Virus record (IMG/VR): IMGVR_UViG_3300031951_000682 | Span: 1-33,863 of that record | Reading direction: 5' to 3' (one strand) | DNA length: 33,863 nucleotides | DNA from: a virus | Made by a program: the position numbers and the translations under genes | Shown: positions 7,933 to 16,242 of the stretch, one piece after another | Position numbering within the stretch: the first letter of the stretch is position 1 | Layout: every line of letters starts with the position of its first letter | Notes under the pieces: model-generated | What the model was told of the DNA's origin: nothing | Seen by the model: only the letters and a program-made list of their open reading frames with translations | Databases searched by the model: none

Positions 7933-9044
7933 TTTACCTGAGCGACTACCGGATCGCGGCCACCCACATCACCAAACTCATGGAAGACATTCGCCACCCT
8001 CAGGTGGTGAATCTTTTTCCGGAGACGTTCGAAAAGATCAAGACTGGCCTGTTTTACGTGCCCCACCGGGTGGCCGACAAGGTGATTGACCAAGAGTTGG
8101 CCAAGACCTTGCGTGAGGACACCGAGGCCAAGACCGCATTCATTCTGGCGGCTGGCAACGGGCACTTTGCAGGGATCAACCCCGTCAAGTCCGAGCCCAA
8201 CAGCTTGATCTACGAATACAAGTTCCTGCCCCTGACGCTGACGCAGGTCTACGCCGGGCGCACAGCGCAAGCATTTGGGGCGTCCGACCACATCGTGACC
8301 GACTCCACCGCCTGCGCCTCGAGCATGAAGGTGCTCATGGACGTGCAGACCCTGATGCGCTTTTATGGCTTCAACCGGGTGATCGTGCTGGCCGTGGAAG
8401 ACCAAGTCAGCAACCTGACCCTCAACTTCTTCGGTGAAGCGCAGGCTTCGCTGGCTTGGAAGGACGAAAAAGAGGGTGTCAAGCCCTCGGCCTTCGACAG
8501 CGTAAATGGCGGCTTCCACGTGGGTCAGGGGGCCTGCTTGGCGGTGTTTGAGGACGAAGCAACGGTCAAGCGCCGTGGAATCACCCCCAAGGGCCGACTT
8601 TTGGGGGCCTACACGGCCTCAGAAGCCTGCGCCAATGCCATCGGCCAGACTGAGGGCGGCGAGGGCTTTGTGAGGGCCGCAGTGGGTGCTCTGAAGATGG
8701 CAGAACTGACCCCGGCGTGCGTTTCGGTGATCAAGACCCACGGCACGGGCACCAAATCCAACAATCGGGCTGAGAGATCAGCCATCGAATCGACGTTCAC
8801 GGACTTTGTGGCCACCTCCTACAAGCAGGTGATCGGCCATACCATGGGCGTGAGCGGCTTGCTTGAGACCTGCATGTTGATCGACAATATGACCAACGGG
8901 TTTGTGCCAAGCATTCCAAACAGAACAGAAGAGGACGACGTGTTCCTGTCGCACGACATCGAGGCTCCGAAAGGGGCCATTTTGTCATTGGCGGCTGGTA
9001 TGGGGAACGTGTACTCGGCCGCAGTAATGACAACGGAGTTATGA
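7929..9044 (+). CDS. Beta-ketoacyl-[ACP] synthase (FabF/KAS II-like)
   Basis: 371 residues, somewhat shorter than FabF (about 412), mainly at the N-terminus. The full Cys-His-His triad of decarboxylating ketosynthases is visible: Cys129 in DSTACASSM, His271 in KTHGTGTKSN and His304 in GHTMGVSG, with the conserved Lys299 five residues before His304. Spacings (142 and 33 residues) match E. coli FabF (140 and 37). FDSVNGGFHVGQGA matches the D-x-x-x-x-GFxxGxGA block. The gatekeeper loop GFGGTN of FabF is replaced by GMGNVY, with Met358 at the gatekeeper Phe position. Family members condense acyl groups with malonyl-ACP in the cytoplasm. The gene overlaps the ACP-like gene and is one base from the next, inside a block of virion genes. 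Confidence 0.88.
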   Translation: MIYLSDYRIAATHITKLMEDIRHPQVVNLFPETFEKIKTGLFYVPHRVADKVIDQELAKTLREDTEAKTAFILAAGNGHFAGINPVKSEPNSLIYEYKFLPLTLTQVYAGRTAQAFGASDHIVTDSTACASSMKVLMDVQTLMRFYGFNRVIVLAVEDQVSNLTLNFFGEAQASLAWKDEKEGVKPSAFDSVNGGFHVGQGACLAVFEDEATVKRRGITPKGRLLGAYTASEACANAIGQTEGGEGFVRAAVGALKMAELTPACVSVIKTHGTGTKSNNRAERSAIESTFTDFVATSYKQVIGHTMGVSGLLETCMLIDNMTNGFVPSIPNRTEEDDVFLSHDIEAPKGAILSLAAGMGNVYSAAVMTTEL

Positions 9045-9045
9045 C

Positions 9046-9477
9046 ATGCAAGTAGATTCAAAAAAGCAGAAGCTAAATACAGGCCAAATCATCGGCATTT
9101 TTCTGGAAAACGTGAAAAGTCCTCATCCCCCTGAAGTGATGATGCCTGCCATTCTGGATGAATTGAATCAACCCGGCACTGAGGTCAAGCAGTTTGGCAA
9201 CACGCTGTTTGAAGTCCACAAAGGCAAGGATGGCCAAGCCTTCTTCAAAGCATTCAATGCCGACACTGGCCCCAACTTCGTGGAGAACAGCAAGCTGTTT
9301 TCGGTGTGGGCTAAGAACGTTTTGGGCCTCAAAGTTCTGGTCACAGAATTTAACGATCCATCGCTTGAGCGGCTTTTCAAACTGATCTCCATGAACCCGC
9401 CGATGCCGGGCATGGGGTATCAAATTTTCAGATCAAAAAGCGGCAAAACCCGCATTGGTTTGAACTTGGGGGAATAA
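9046..9477 (+). CDS. T7 gp13-like small protein with degenerate GNAT-like features (tentative)
   Basis: 143 residues, starting one base after the ketosynthase stop. The order strand (GNTLFEVHKG), strand (DGQAFFKAFNAD), strand (GLKVLVTEFND), helix (PSLERLFKLISMN) and a final hairpin (GMGYQIFRSKSGKTRIGLNLG) resembles a GNAT acyltransferase fold, but the acetyl-CoA-binding Q/R-x-x-G-x-G/A loop is not visible. Similar small proteins stand directly before the internal virion proteins in other podoviruses, like T7 gp13, which is needed for virion assembly. Coupling to an ACP and a ketosynthase also allows the idea of an acyl-ACP-dependent transferase, but nothing in the sequence proves it. Confidence 0.5.
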   Translation: MQVDSKKQKLNTGQIIGIFLENVKSPHPPEVMMPAILDELNQPGTEVKQFGNTLFEVHKGKDGQAFFKAFNADTGPNFVENSKLFSVWAKNVLGLKVLVTEFNDPSLERLFKLISMNPPMPGMGYQIFRSKSGKTRIGLNLGE

Positions 9478-9478
9478 C

Positions 9479-11551
9479 ATGTCAGCAATTGTTGAAGCAG
9501 TCGGTGATGTTTTCGAGGCCGTAGGCGATGCCGTTGGATCGGTTGTCGAGGGCATCGGAAACATCGTTGAGAAGGTTGTCGATGAAGTCGTTGAGCCAGT
9601 CGTCAAGGCTGTAGGCAACACGATTGAGGCGGCGATGGATGACCCCCTTGGCACTTTGGTCAAGGTGGGCACGGCGGTGTTCGCTCCGGCTCTTTTGCCT
9701 GCCGTCAACCTTGGCTTGGCTGTGGCAAACGGCGTCCCACTTGAGAAGGCCCTGATCAACACTGGCCTGAACATGATCGGCGCTCAAGTCGGCAACTTTG
9801 TTGGCGGTCAACTCACATGCACGTTTGATCTTGGCTGCTTTGCAAGTGATGTGGTCACTGCTGGTGCCAAAGGTTTTGTCACGTCCGGCCTGAAGGGTGA
9901 CTGCGTGTTGGAGGGCACTGCTGGGGCAATGCTCAACAACGTGATGAACACGGGCGCAAAGAATCTTGCCTCTGGCAAAGGACTTTTTGGATGCGCAGCC
10001 ACCAGCACATCAGGCACCACTCAGTACGATCCGGACAGCTTGACCACGTCTGGTCTTCCTCAGGGTTGTCAAGGTAGCGCTCTCAACACAGGCCTTGGTG
10101 CAATGCCAAGTTGCGCTTCTTCCGGCAGTTTGGGTACTGTCACCGTCTCCGCTCCAAGAGGAGGTTTCTGTACCGACTTGACTTGCATATCTGGCAGTCT
10201 TGGCACCACGGGCTCCGCTGCCACAACTGATGCTGGCGCTATGACAGGCACTGGCGCTCTGGACACGGTAACGGTCACTGCACAGCGTCCTACCTGCACC
10301 GACATAACCTGCACGTTTAGCCCAAGCACAACAGATTCGTGCAAGGGCACCATGGTTGTCACCGGACAAAGACCCCGCGACACAGACGTGACATGCACGT
10401 TTGATCCAACAACCACTCTCTCTCCGGACGAAACCACCGATATGGGCACAGTGGTTGTCACTGGACAAAGGCCAACCTGCACGGATATAACGTGCGTCAC
10501 CGAATTGCCAGAAGTGGTGGTGACTGGAAAGCGCCCAGAGTGCGAACTTGGCATGTGCTGCAAGTTCACTGGGTTTAAGCCACCAGAGTTGAAACTGCCA
10601 AAGATCAACATTCCAAAGTCAAGGCAAGTGCAAACCGTCGGAACCGCTGGAGCATTTGGCTGCGGCGCGATCCCATGGCTGGACACACGCGACTCTCTGC
10701 TGCGCAACCAGATTGTTTTTGACAGGCCAACTGATGAAACGATCAAGCAAGCCAAAATCAATGACATGTACGGCCGCATGGATGGCTGCTTGGCCAAAGA
10801 AATGCAAGATCGATTTGGTGGCGTGCCTCAAATCAAACTCAAGCCCTTTGATGAGCCCGTGGGTGGTCTTCCGCAAGGCCCCGGTTTTGCAACTGGTGGC
10901 AACGTAGAGGGTACGGTGACGTACTGCTACAACCAAGATGCCAAGTACATGCCCAAGTTTGTCAATTGCGGCCCTGACTTCTTGACGAACTCTGCTGCAA
11001 GCAAGCGTGTGCCCCTGACGCACAAAGAATTGAAGCACCTACAGGCGCGCATCTCCCAGCACGGCAACATGGGTGGCTTGGCCTCTGGCGGTCTCCCCAA
11101 GAAGTACCAAGAGGCCATGCCGAAGGATCACAACCCAGAGTTCGTGACTGGCATGACTGGCTACTACGCTTGTGGCGGTGGCACTGGCCAGTCGGACGAC
11201 ATCCCGGCAATGCTGCACGATGGCGACTACGTGATGGACGCTGACGTGGTGGCGGCACTGGGCGACGGCTCCAGCAAGGCAGGACGAGCAGTCCTTGATG
11301 GCTTCCGCAGCCAGATTCGCCACAGCGAGACAGCAAAAGGCAAACCCGTGCCTGCGAAGATTGCAGACGGCGAGTACGTGTTCCCAGCAGGTTTTGTTTC
11401 AGCCCTTGGTGGTGGCGACAACAAAGCGGGTGCGAAGATTTTGGACGGCCTGCGCGAGAAGCTGCGCGCCCACAAAAGATCAGCACCCACCAGTAAAATA
11501 CCACCCAAGGCGAAATCCCCACTTGACTACATCAAGCAGGCGAAAGGTTAA
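9479..11551 (+). CDS. Internal virion / ejection protein with Cys-rich repeats
   Basis: 690 residues, first of four large genes in the place of T7 gp14-gp16. Residues 1-55 form amphipathic helical repeats (VEAVGDVFEAVGDAVGSVVEG), followed by a hydrophobic stretch near 60-85. Residues 219-362 hold five imperfect repeats of a V-V-T-G-Q-R-P unit followed by T-C-T-D-I-T-C, so cysteines recur at fixed spacing. The C-terminal 150 residues carry two copies of a DG-D/E-YV-x-x-A...ALG-x-G-x-x-x-AG-x-x-x-LDG unit, known from internal and tape-measure-like phage proteins. It probably leaves the capsid with the DNA. The number of cysteines is unusual for a protein folded in the cytoplasm. Confidence 0.6.
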   Translation: MSAIVEAVGDVFEAVGDAVGSVVEGIGNIVEKVVDEVVEPVVKAVGNTIEAAMDDPLGTLVKVGTAVFAPALLPAVNLGLAVANGVPLEKALINTGLNMIGAQVGNFVGGQLTCTFDLGCFASDVVTAGAKGFVTSGLKGDCVLEGTAGAMLNNVMNTGAKNLASGKGLFGCAATSTSGTTQYDPDSLTTSGLPQGCQGSALNTGLGAMPSCASSGSLGTVTVSAPRGGFCTDLTCISGSLGTTGSAATTDAGAMTGTGALDTVTVTAQRPTCTDITCTFSPSTTDSCKGTMVVTGQRPRDTDVTCTFDPTTTLSPDETTDMGTVVVTGQRPTCTDITCVTELPEVVVTGKRPECELGMCCKFTGFKPPELKLPKINIPKSRQVQTVGTAGAFGCGAIPWLDTRDSLLRNQIVFDRPTDETIKQAKINDMYGRMDGCLAKEMQDRFGGVPQIKLKPFDEPVGGLPQGPGFATGGNVEGTVTYCYNQDAKYMPKFVNCGPDFLTNSAASKRVPLTHKELKHLQARISQHGNMGGLASGGLPKKYQEAMPKDHNPEFVTGMTGYYACGGGTGQSDDIPAMLHDGDYVMDADVVAALGDGSSKAGRAVLDGFRSQIRHSETAKGKPVPAKIADGEYVFPAGFVSALGGGDNKAGAKILDGLREKLRAHKRSAPTSKIPPKAKSPLDYIKQAKG
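10133..10566 (+). repeat. Five coding repeats of a VVTGQRP-TCTDITC unit
   Basis: Within the 690-residue protein, units begin near residues 220, 261, 290, 324 and 346 with the pattern (T/V)-V-(T/V)-V-(S/T)-(A/G)-x-R; the last four have RP. Units 1, 2 and 4 are followed by C-T-D-(L/I)-T-C, unit 3 by D-T-D-V-T-C (first Cys lost) and unit 5 by a diverged E-C-E-L-G-M-C-C. The units are spaced unevenly by Ser/Thr-rich linkers. Confidence 0.7.
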
Positions 11552-11553
11552 AA

Positions 11554-13314
11554 ATGGCAAACTTACTGCAATCCTCGCAGAACAAACAAACGACAGCGCC
11601 GGGTTTTTACACCGACTACCTGAGTAACCTTGCAACCCAAGGCAAGACCGCCGCTGATCAGGCAGACTTTGTTGGTGCCCAGCCTCTGCAAACAAAAGCC
11701 TTTGAGCAGGTCTGCCAGAACTTTGGTGCCCAGCAAGCAGGCGTTACCGCTGGCAAAGGTCTGGTGGGCCAAGCGGCTCAACAAAACGTCACTGGCGCAG
11801 CGGCTCCCTTCCTGCAAGCAGGCACCAGCGCCAGCCCACTGAACGCGATGACGCCCTATGCCCAGACGGCCATGTGTACGACTGGCTACGAGGCTGGACA
11901 GCCTTTGGTGGGTCAGGGTGCAGCCATGTCTGGTTTGGGCGCTGCAAGCCCCTATCTGGGCCGCGCAGCAGGCACATGCGGTGCATGCGTGTCTGGCCAA
12001 TACGTCAACCAAGCCACCAAGCTGGACATGACTGGTGCGGCTGACCCGTACCTCAAGCAAGCGGCTACGAGCGGCGGCTTGAGCGCTGCAACGCCTTACC
12101 TCCAGAGAGCCACGACCACCAGCCCTGCTGACTTGGCCGCTTCGTACATGAACCCGTTCCTGAAGACGGCCGTGCAGTCGATGTCCGACATCGCCCAGCG
12201 CAACATCCGTCAGAACCTGTCGCCTATGGCAGCAGCAGCGGCCGTGGGCTCTGGCCAGTTTGGTTCACAGCGCGGTGCGCAGGTGCTCGGTCAAATCCAG
12301 TCACAGGCACAGCAAGACCTGAACAACCAGATCGCCCAGATGATGTCTCAGGGCTACGGACAGGCTCTGTGCGCTGCTGGCAAGCAAAACGCACTGGTGG
12401 CCAACGCTGGTAACACCGCAGGCACTTTGGGCCAGCAGCAGGCTTCCTTGCTGGCGCAGTTGGGTCAGACCTCTGGCCAACTGACTGGCCAGCAGATGCA
12501 GAACCTGATCAATGCAGGCAACGTGCAGGGCACCCTGACTCAGCAGCAAGCCAACTTGCTGGGCAACTTGGGCCAGACTGCTGGCACGTTGACCAACCAG
12601 CAGGCACAAAACCTGATCAACGCAGGCTCGAACCTTGGCAACTTGCAGCAAGGTGCGAACCAAATTGCGGCTGGTCTGGGATCGACTGCATCGCAGGCTC
12701 AGACTGCACAGAACCAAGCCAACCTCACTGCTGCACAGACTGCGGCACAGGCGGCAGCGAACCAAGGCAACCTGTTGAACCAAGCAGGTGTGAACATGGG
12801 CAACTTGGCACAGACTGGTGCCAACATGAACTTGGCTTGCATCAACGCCCTGTCTACCCTTGGTGGCCAGCAGCAGACGATTGGCCAGAACGAGCAGAAC
12901 TATCCGCTCACCAAGCTGCAATCGCTTGGCACTCTGCTTCAGGGCTACAGCATCCCGACTGGCACGAAGACTACTTTGTGCATGTCTCCATTGTCTGGCG
13001 TGGCCGCAATTGGCAGCGCAGGCAAGGCTGCAATCAAGTGCTTCCCCGGCATCAAGGGCACACTTGGCAGCATTATCGATGCCATAAAAGGCGGTGGCGG
13101 CGGTGGTGGCGGCACCAATCCGGCTAACCCATGCCTTGACAGTTGCGCATGCGTAAACGGCAGTGTTGGCGATTGCATCTGCTGCTCTTGCACCTGCATC
13201 TGCTGCTGCGTCTGCTGCGCAGCCGACGGTGGTTTGATCAAGTCCAAAGCACGTGGCTTCAAGGGTTGCGCTTCTACTTATTCACGTGGCGCTCTGCCAT
13301 CGAAGAAAGGTTAA
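11554..13314 (+). CDS. Internal virion protein, Gln/Ala-rich with a C-terminal cysteine cluster
   Basis: 586 residues. After an N-terminal LLQSSQNKQTTAPGFYTDYL segment typical of podovirus internal proteins, the middle (about residues 290-400) consists of tandem Gln/Asn/Leu-rich units built on GQQQ-x-x-LL-x-x-LGQT and QNLINAG, likely long helices. The end has a run of eight glycines followed by 13 cysteines in 29 residues (527-555), then a short basic tail. The N-terminal two thirds also hold scattered cysteines in odd places (EQVCQNF, GTCGACVSG). By position it corresponds to a T7 gp15-like ejection protein. The cysteine cluster could bind metal or form disulfides after ejection; nothing shows which. 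Confidence 0.6.
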   Translation: MANLLQSSQNKQTTAPGFYTDYLSNLATQGKTAADQADFVGAQPLQTKAFEQVCQNFGAQQAGVTAGKGLVGQAAQQNVTGAAAPFLQAGTSASPLNAMTPYAQTAMCTTGYEAGQPLVGQGAAMSGLGAASPYLGRAAGTCGACVSGQYVNQATKLDMTGAADPYLKQAATSGGLSAATPYLQRATTTSPADLAASYMNPFLKTAVQSMSDIAQRNIRQNLSPMAAAAAVGSGQFGSQRGAQVLGQIQSQAQQDLNNQIAQMMSQGYGQALCAAGKQNALVANAGNTAGTLGQQQASLLAQLGQTSGQLTGQQMQNLINAGNVQGTLTQQQANLLGNLGQTAGTLTNQQAQNLINAGSNLGNLQQGANQIAAGLGSTASQAQTAQNQANLTAAQTAAQAAANQGNLLNQAGVNMGNLAQTGANMNLACINALSTLGGQQQTIGQNEQNYPLTKLQSLGTLLQGYSIPTGTKTTLCMSPLSGVAAIGSAGKAAIKCFPGIKGTLGSIIDAIKGGGGGGGGTNPANPCLDSCACVNGSVGDCICCSCTCICCCVCCAADGGLIKSKARGFKGCASTYSRGALPSKKG

Positions 13315-13317
13315 TCC

Positions 13318-14817
13318 ATGGCTCAAGAACGCAGAACACAGGACTACAGCTTCACGAGCGGTCTTGCAAACGTTAACCCCGCTGAACTGCCGCCCGAAGC
13401 ACTTGAGAAGTACAAAGGCACTTTGCAGCAGGGCATCGAGGCCCTCGAGAAACGATACAACGAGCCGAACTGGTACAAGGTTGCTGCCGGGTTTGCAAAG
13501 CCACAACTCGGTGGCTTCATTGCGTCTTTGGGCAGTGCCGCTGAGGCTGCTGGCAACACTGAAGAGCAGCGCCGTGAGCAGTTGCTGCCTATTGCCCAAA
13601 TGAAGGCCGAGATTGACCGCGCAGGCATGCTGCTTGGCCAAAAAGAGCAGCAGAACAAAATCTACCAAGAGTGGCTGGCCAAAAATACTGGAGCAGATGG
13701 CAAGGTGGCACCGATGGATGCCTCGACCTACAGCCGCATCACGTCGCTGGGTGCTGACACGCCTGTGGCCAAAGCCGCCCTTGCCTACTACGAAGCCGCG
13801 AAGGCTGGTCTGGAAATCACGACTCAAGCCACCACTGCAATGGGCAAAGACCCACTGCTGCAACTGGAGGACTGGACGAAGTTCCAATTGACGCCAAACG
13901 CAGACTCCAAGGCTGCGCAAAGCAAACAAGCCCAATTCGAGAAGGCGCTCGAGGCAGGCCGTCCACCTCAAATCGATCCTGCTCAGTGGGCAACCATGGG
14001 CCGCTACGAGAAGATGGAGCAAGCCGCCGAGTACGCACGCGAACAGCGCGAGAAGGGCATGAGCATCGAAGAGGTCATGCGCCAGAAGGCAGACACTGCA
14101 CCAGACCGCCTGAAGTTGCTGGGCTCGATCCGCGACCTGACGCTGGGTGTTGGTCTCGCAGATGCAACCACCAAAGAAGGCAAGAAGATCAGCGGCCAAG
14201 AACAGATTGGTGCGTTGCTCAACAAGTTCGGTGGCAACAACCCGATGGAAGTGTTTGCACGTGCAGCGGCCGACGGCAAGCTGGGCGACACACTCAAGGA
14301 CATCGACGTGTATGCGCGCCAGATCGGCATGTCCGACGAGGCCAAGAACAAGTTCCAAGTGCTGGTCAAGTTGCTGGCCGAGAACCAAGTTGCTTTGCGT
14401 GGTTCAGCGGTCAACCCGACCAATGCGTTCACTGATTTGCAGCAGATTGCATCGCCGAACATTGGCAACAGCCAGTCTGCATTGGTGACCTTGGTTGACC
14501 TGATGGCACACGGAGAGAAGGCTGCTCAAGAGCGCTACAAGTTTGCCAAAGAGAAGAAGATTCCCTACGGCCGTTTGGAAGACAACCCAGACTACCTTGA
14601 TCTGCGCAGAGAGCAGGCCAAAAAGTACCGTGACATCTCGACATCGAACCCACTGGATGTTCGCTCAGAGGCCACCTACAGCCCCTCTGGTGGCAACGTA
14701 GCAAACAAGCCTGCCACCTCTCCAAGTGGCACGCCTAAAGATCGCCCCAATGAGCGCACGATCAATGGCAAAGTCTGGGTTCGTCAACCTGATGGTTCAT
14801 ACAAACCGAAAGAATAA
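13318..14817 (+). CDS. Internal virion protein, mostly helical
   Basis: 499 residues starting three bases after the previous stop, inside the ejection-protein block. It is rich in Ala, Lys, Glu and Gln, with long predicted helices (GTLQQGIEALEKRYNEPNW near 40-60, EEQRREQLLPIAQMKAEIDR near 83-105, then several others to 440) and a Pro/Ser-rich C-terminal linker ending in WVRQPDGSYKPKE. There is no membrane segment and no catalytic motif. A structural role in the internal core or the ejected channel is inferred from gene order. It contains no cysteine, in contrast to its two upstream neighbours. Confidence 0.6.
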   Translation: MAQERRTQDYSFTSGLANVNPAELPPEALEKYKGTLQQGIEALEKRYNEPNWYKVAAGFAKPQLGGFIASLGSAAEAAGNTEEQRREQLLPIAQMKAEIDRAGMLLGQKEQQNKIYQEWLAKNTGADGKVAPMDASTYSRITSLGADTPVAKAALAYYEAAKAGLEITTQATTAMGKDPLLQLEDWTKFQLTPNADSKAAQSKQAQFEKALEAGRPPQIDPAQWATMGRYEKMEQAAEYAREQREKGMSIEEVMRQKADTAPDRLKLLGSIRDLTLGVGLADATTKEGKKISGQEQIGALLNKFGGNNPMEVFARAAADGKLGDTLKDIDVYARQIGMSDEAKNKFQVLVKLLAENQVALRGSAVNPTNAFTDLQQIASPNIGNSQSALVTLVDLMAHGEKAAQERYKFAKEKKIPYGRLEDNPDYLDLRREQAKKYRDISTSNPLDVRSEATYSPSGGNVANKPATSPSGTPKDRPNERTINGKVWVRQPDGSYKPKE

Positions 14818-14820
14818 GCA

Positions 14821-16086
14821 ATGACAACACTTGCTGAATACAACAACAACCCCGGCAACATCCGTCCTGCCAAGGGCGTTAAGTACGAAGGCTTGATTGG
14901 TGTTGACGACAAGGGCTTTGGCATTTTTGAGAAGCCAGAGTACGGCCAGAAGGCGTTGATCAACGACATCAAGTACAAGTTGGAAAAGCGCGGCCTTAAA
15001 ACTCCGAACGACTTCATTGACGTTTACGCCCCGAAAGGCGACGAAAACCCAGAAGACGCACGTGACAACTACAAAATTTACATCGCTCAGATGTTGGGTC
15101 TGAAGAGCACCACCGACCCCATCCCTGATGATGCAATTGAGAAGCTGGCGCAGGCCATCACCAACTTTGAAGGTGGCAAGTGGCAAGAGAAGCAAGAGCC
15201 AGCAAAAGCAGATACACAAGTCGATGCGACTGAAACCGACGAAGGCAAAGGCAAACCTATCCCCTCAACAACAGAGGCAGGAGCCGATGAGAACGCCATC
15301 ATGGGTGTTGTTGGTGGCGCGACTGGGGCCAAGCTGGCAGGCAGCATTGAGAGCGGCAAGAGGCTTCTCCCAATCATTCAATCGCTGTACGAGAAGAGAA
15401 CTGGCAGTGATGCATACATGCACCGCCCACAAAGCCGTGGGAGCCTTCAGCGATACCTCAACAGCCAGTTGAACGAAAACATTCGCATCCCGTTGGCTGA
15501 GTTGGAAAAAGTCGCCAATGAAGGCACCCCGGTGCGCACCATGAAAGAGGTGCAAGCGGCCATCGACAACATCAATGGCGTACCCAGTGAGCGTGTGGCC
15601 AAGACAACCTCGATTGACCCAAGGACTGGCAGGCCGCGCAAGATTTTTACCACCACAACTGGCAAACCACCAATTGACCTGTCTGCGTACAAGCACACGC
15701 CCACAATCGCAACTCGTGCGGCAGATCAAGCGGCGAGAGGCGCAGATATTGTCAAAGGCGCGTTGCCTTCAGTCGGCCGTGTTGGTGTGGGTGCCTTGGG
15801 TGGCGCTCTGGCTGGATCGCAGTTGTACGACGCATTCAAAGAGTACGACTACCCGAACAAAGGACTGCGCATGCCAACCGCACGTAATGCGGCGCAGTTT
15901 GCAAGCGGTGCGGGTGGTGCTTTGGCCATGCTGCCATTTGGCGTGACACAAGGCCTTGGATTGGCCTTGCAGGCCCCTGAATTGGCTTTCCAAGGCTATG
16001 ACGCCCTGAAGGCCATGCAGGAGCGCAGCAGGAACGCTCCGCAAGAAGATACGGATCGGATTTATTTGAATAATCCGATGCCATGA
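14821..16086 (+). CDS. Ejection protein with N-terminal peptidoglycan-active domain
   Basis: 421 residues. Residues 1-115 carry the NNNPGNIRP motif followed by GVDDKGFGIFEKPEYGQKALINDI, a domain found in virion-associated lytic proteins of phages (transglycosylase-like). Such a domain would open the cell wall locally during DNA entry. The rest is a long linker, then glycine-zipper-like hydrophobic segments at about 157-172, 318-334 and 360-385, which could insert in the membrane, similar in plan to T7 gp16 (lytic domain plus channel). It is the last gene of the late operon; its stop abuts the stop of the convergent small gene, and a strong terminator follows. Confidence 0.65.
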   Translation: MTTLAEYNNNPGNIRPAKGVKYEGLIGVDDKGFGIFEKPEYGQKALINDIKYKLEKRGLKTPNDFIDVYAPKGDENPEDARDNYKIYIAQMLGLKSTTDPIPDDAIEKLAQAITNFEGGKWQEKQEPAKADTQVDATETDEGKGKPIPSTTEAGADENAIMGVVGGATGAKLAGSIESGKRLLPIIQSLYEKRTGSDAYMHRPQSRGSLQRYLNSQLNENIRIPLAELEKVANEGTPVRTMKEVQAAIDNINGVPSERVAKTTSIDPRTGRPRKIFTTTTGKPPIDLSAYKHTPTIATRAADQAARGADIVKGALPSVGRVGVGALGGALAGSQLYDAFKEYDYPNKGLRMPTARNAAQFASGAGGALAMLPFGVTQGLGLALQAPELAFQGYDALKAMQERSRNAPQEDTDRIYLNNPMP

Positions 16087-16242
16087 TCACGTTGGCCGTC
16101 TCCCCAGCGTGAGGGCATTGCAGTTGCCCATGTTTGAGCCCCCTTGGATTCCCCCCCGAGGGGGCTCTTTTTTGAAGTCGAAATACGCGATCAAGGCGAA
16201 GCTGACCACGTAGATGACAGCGAACGCCTTGACGTATTTCAC
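16087..16242 (-). CDS. Small single-pass membrane protein, 51 aa
   Basis: A GTG start at 16242 overlaps the stop of the upstream gene (GTGA), the usual coupling in this operon. The product begins MKYVKAFAVIYVVSFALIAY, a clear hydrophobic membrane segment at residues 4-20, followed by a Lys/Gly/Pro-rich tail partly encoded by the terminator region. Its stop directly abuts the stop of the convergent virion gene (16086/16087). The tail may be poorly conserved because it overlaps the terminator. Function unknown. Confidence 0.5.
   Translation of the reverse strand: MKYVKAFAVIYVVSFALIAYFDFKKEPPRGGIQGGSNMGNCNALTLGRRPT
16136..16173 (+). terminator. Intrinsic terminator of the late virion operon
   Basis: GAGCCCCCT (16136-16144) pairs with AGGGGGCTC (16159-16167), nine base pairs around a 14-base loop, followed at once by six T (16168-16173). 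The T-tract is on the plus strand only, so it ends the rightward late transcript, about 50 bases after the last virion gene. It lies within the 3' part of the small minus-strand gene at 16087-16242. Confidence 0.85.

Noticed and set aside
7887-8519. 210-codon minus-strand frame opposite the ketosynthase
   Set aside because: The plus strand encodes a complete catalytic triad; no start signal on the minus strand.
12421-12760. Nucleotide tandem repeat in the Gln-rich protein as a separate DNA element
   Set aside because: The repetition is explained by the protein's helical repeat units; copies are diverged at DNA level.
13282-14388. Long open frame (368 codons) on the minus strand across the 499-residue internal protein
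   Set aside because: It is a shadow of the GC-rich plus-strand gene: no ribosome binding site, no recognisable protein, and opposite to the operon direction.
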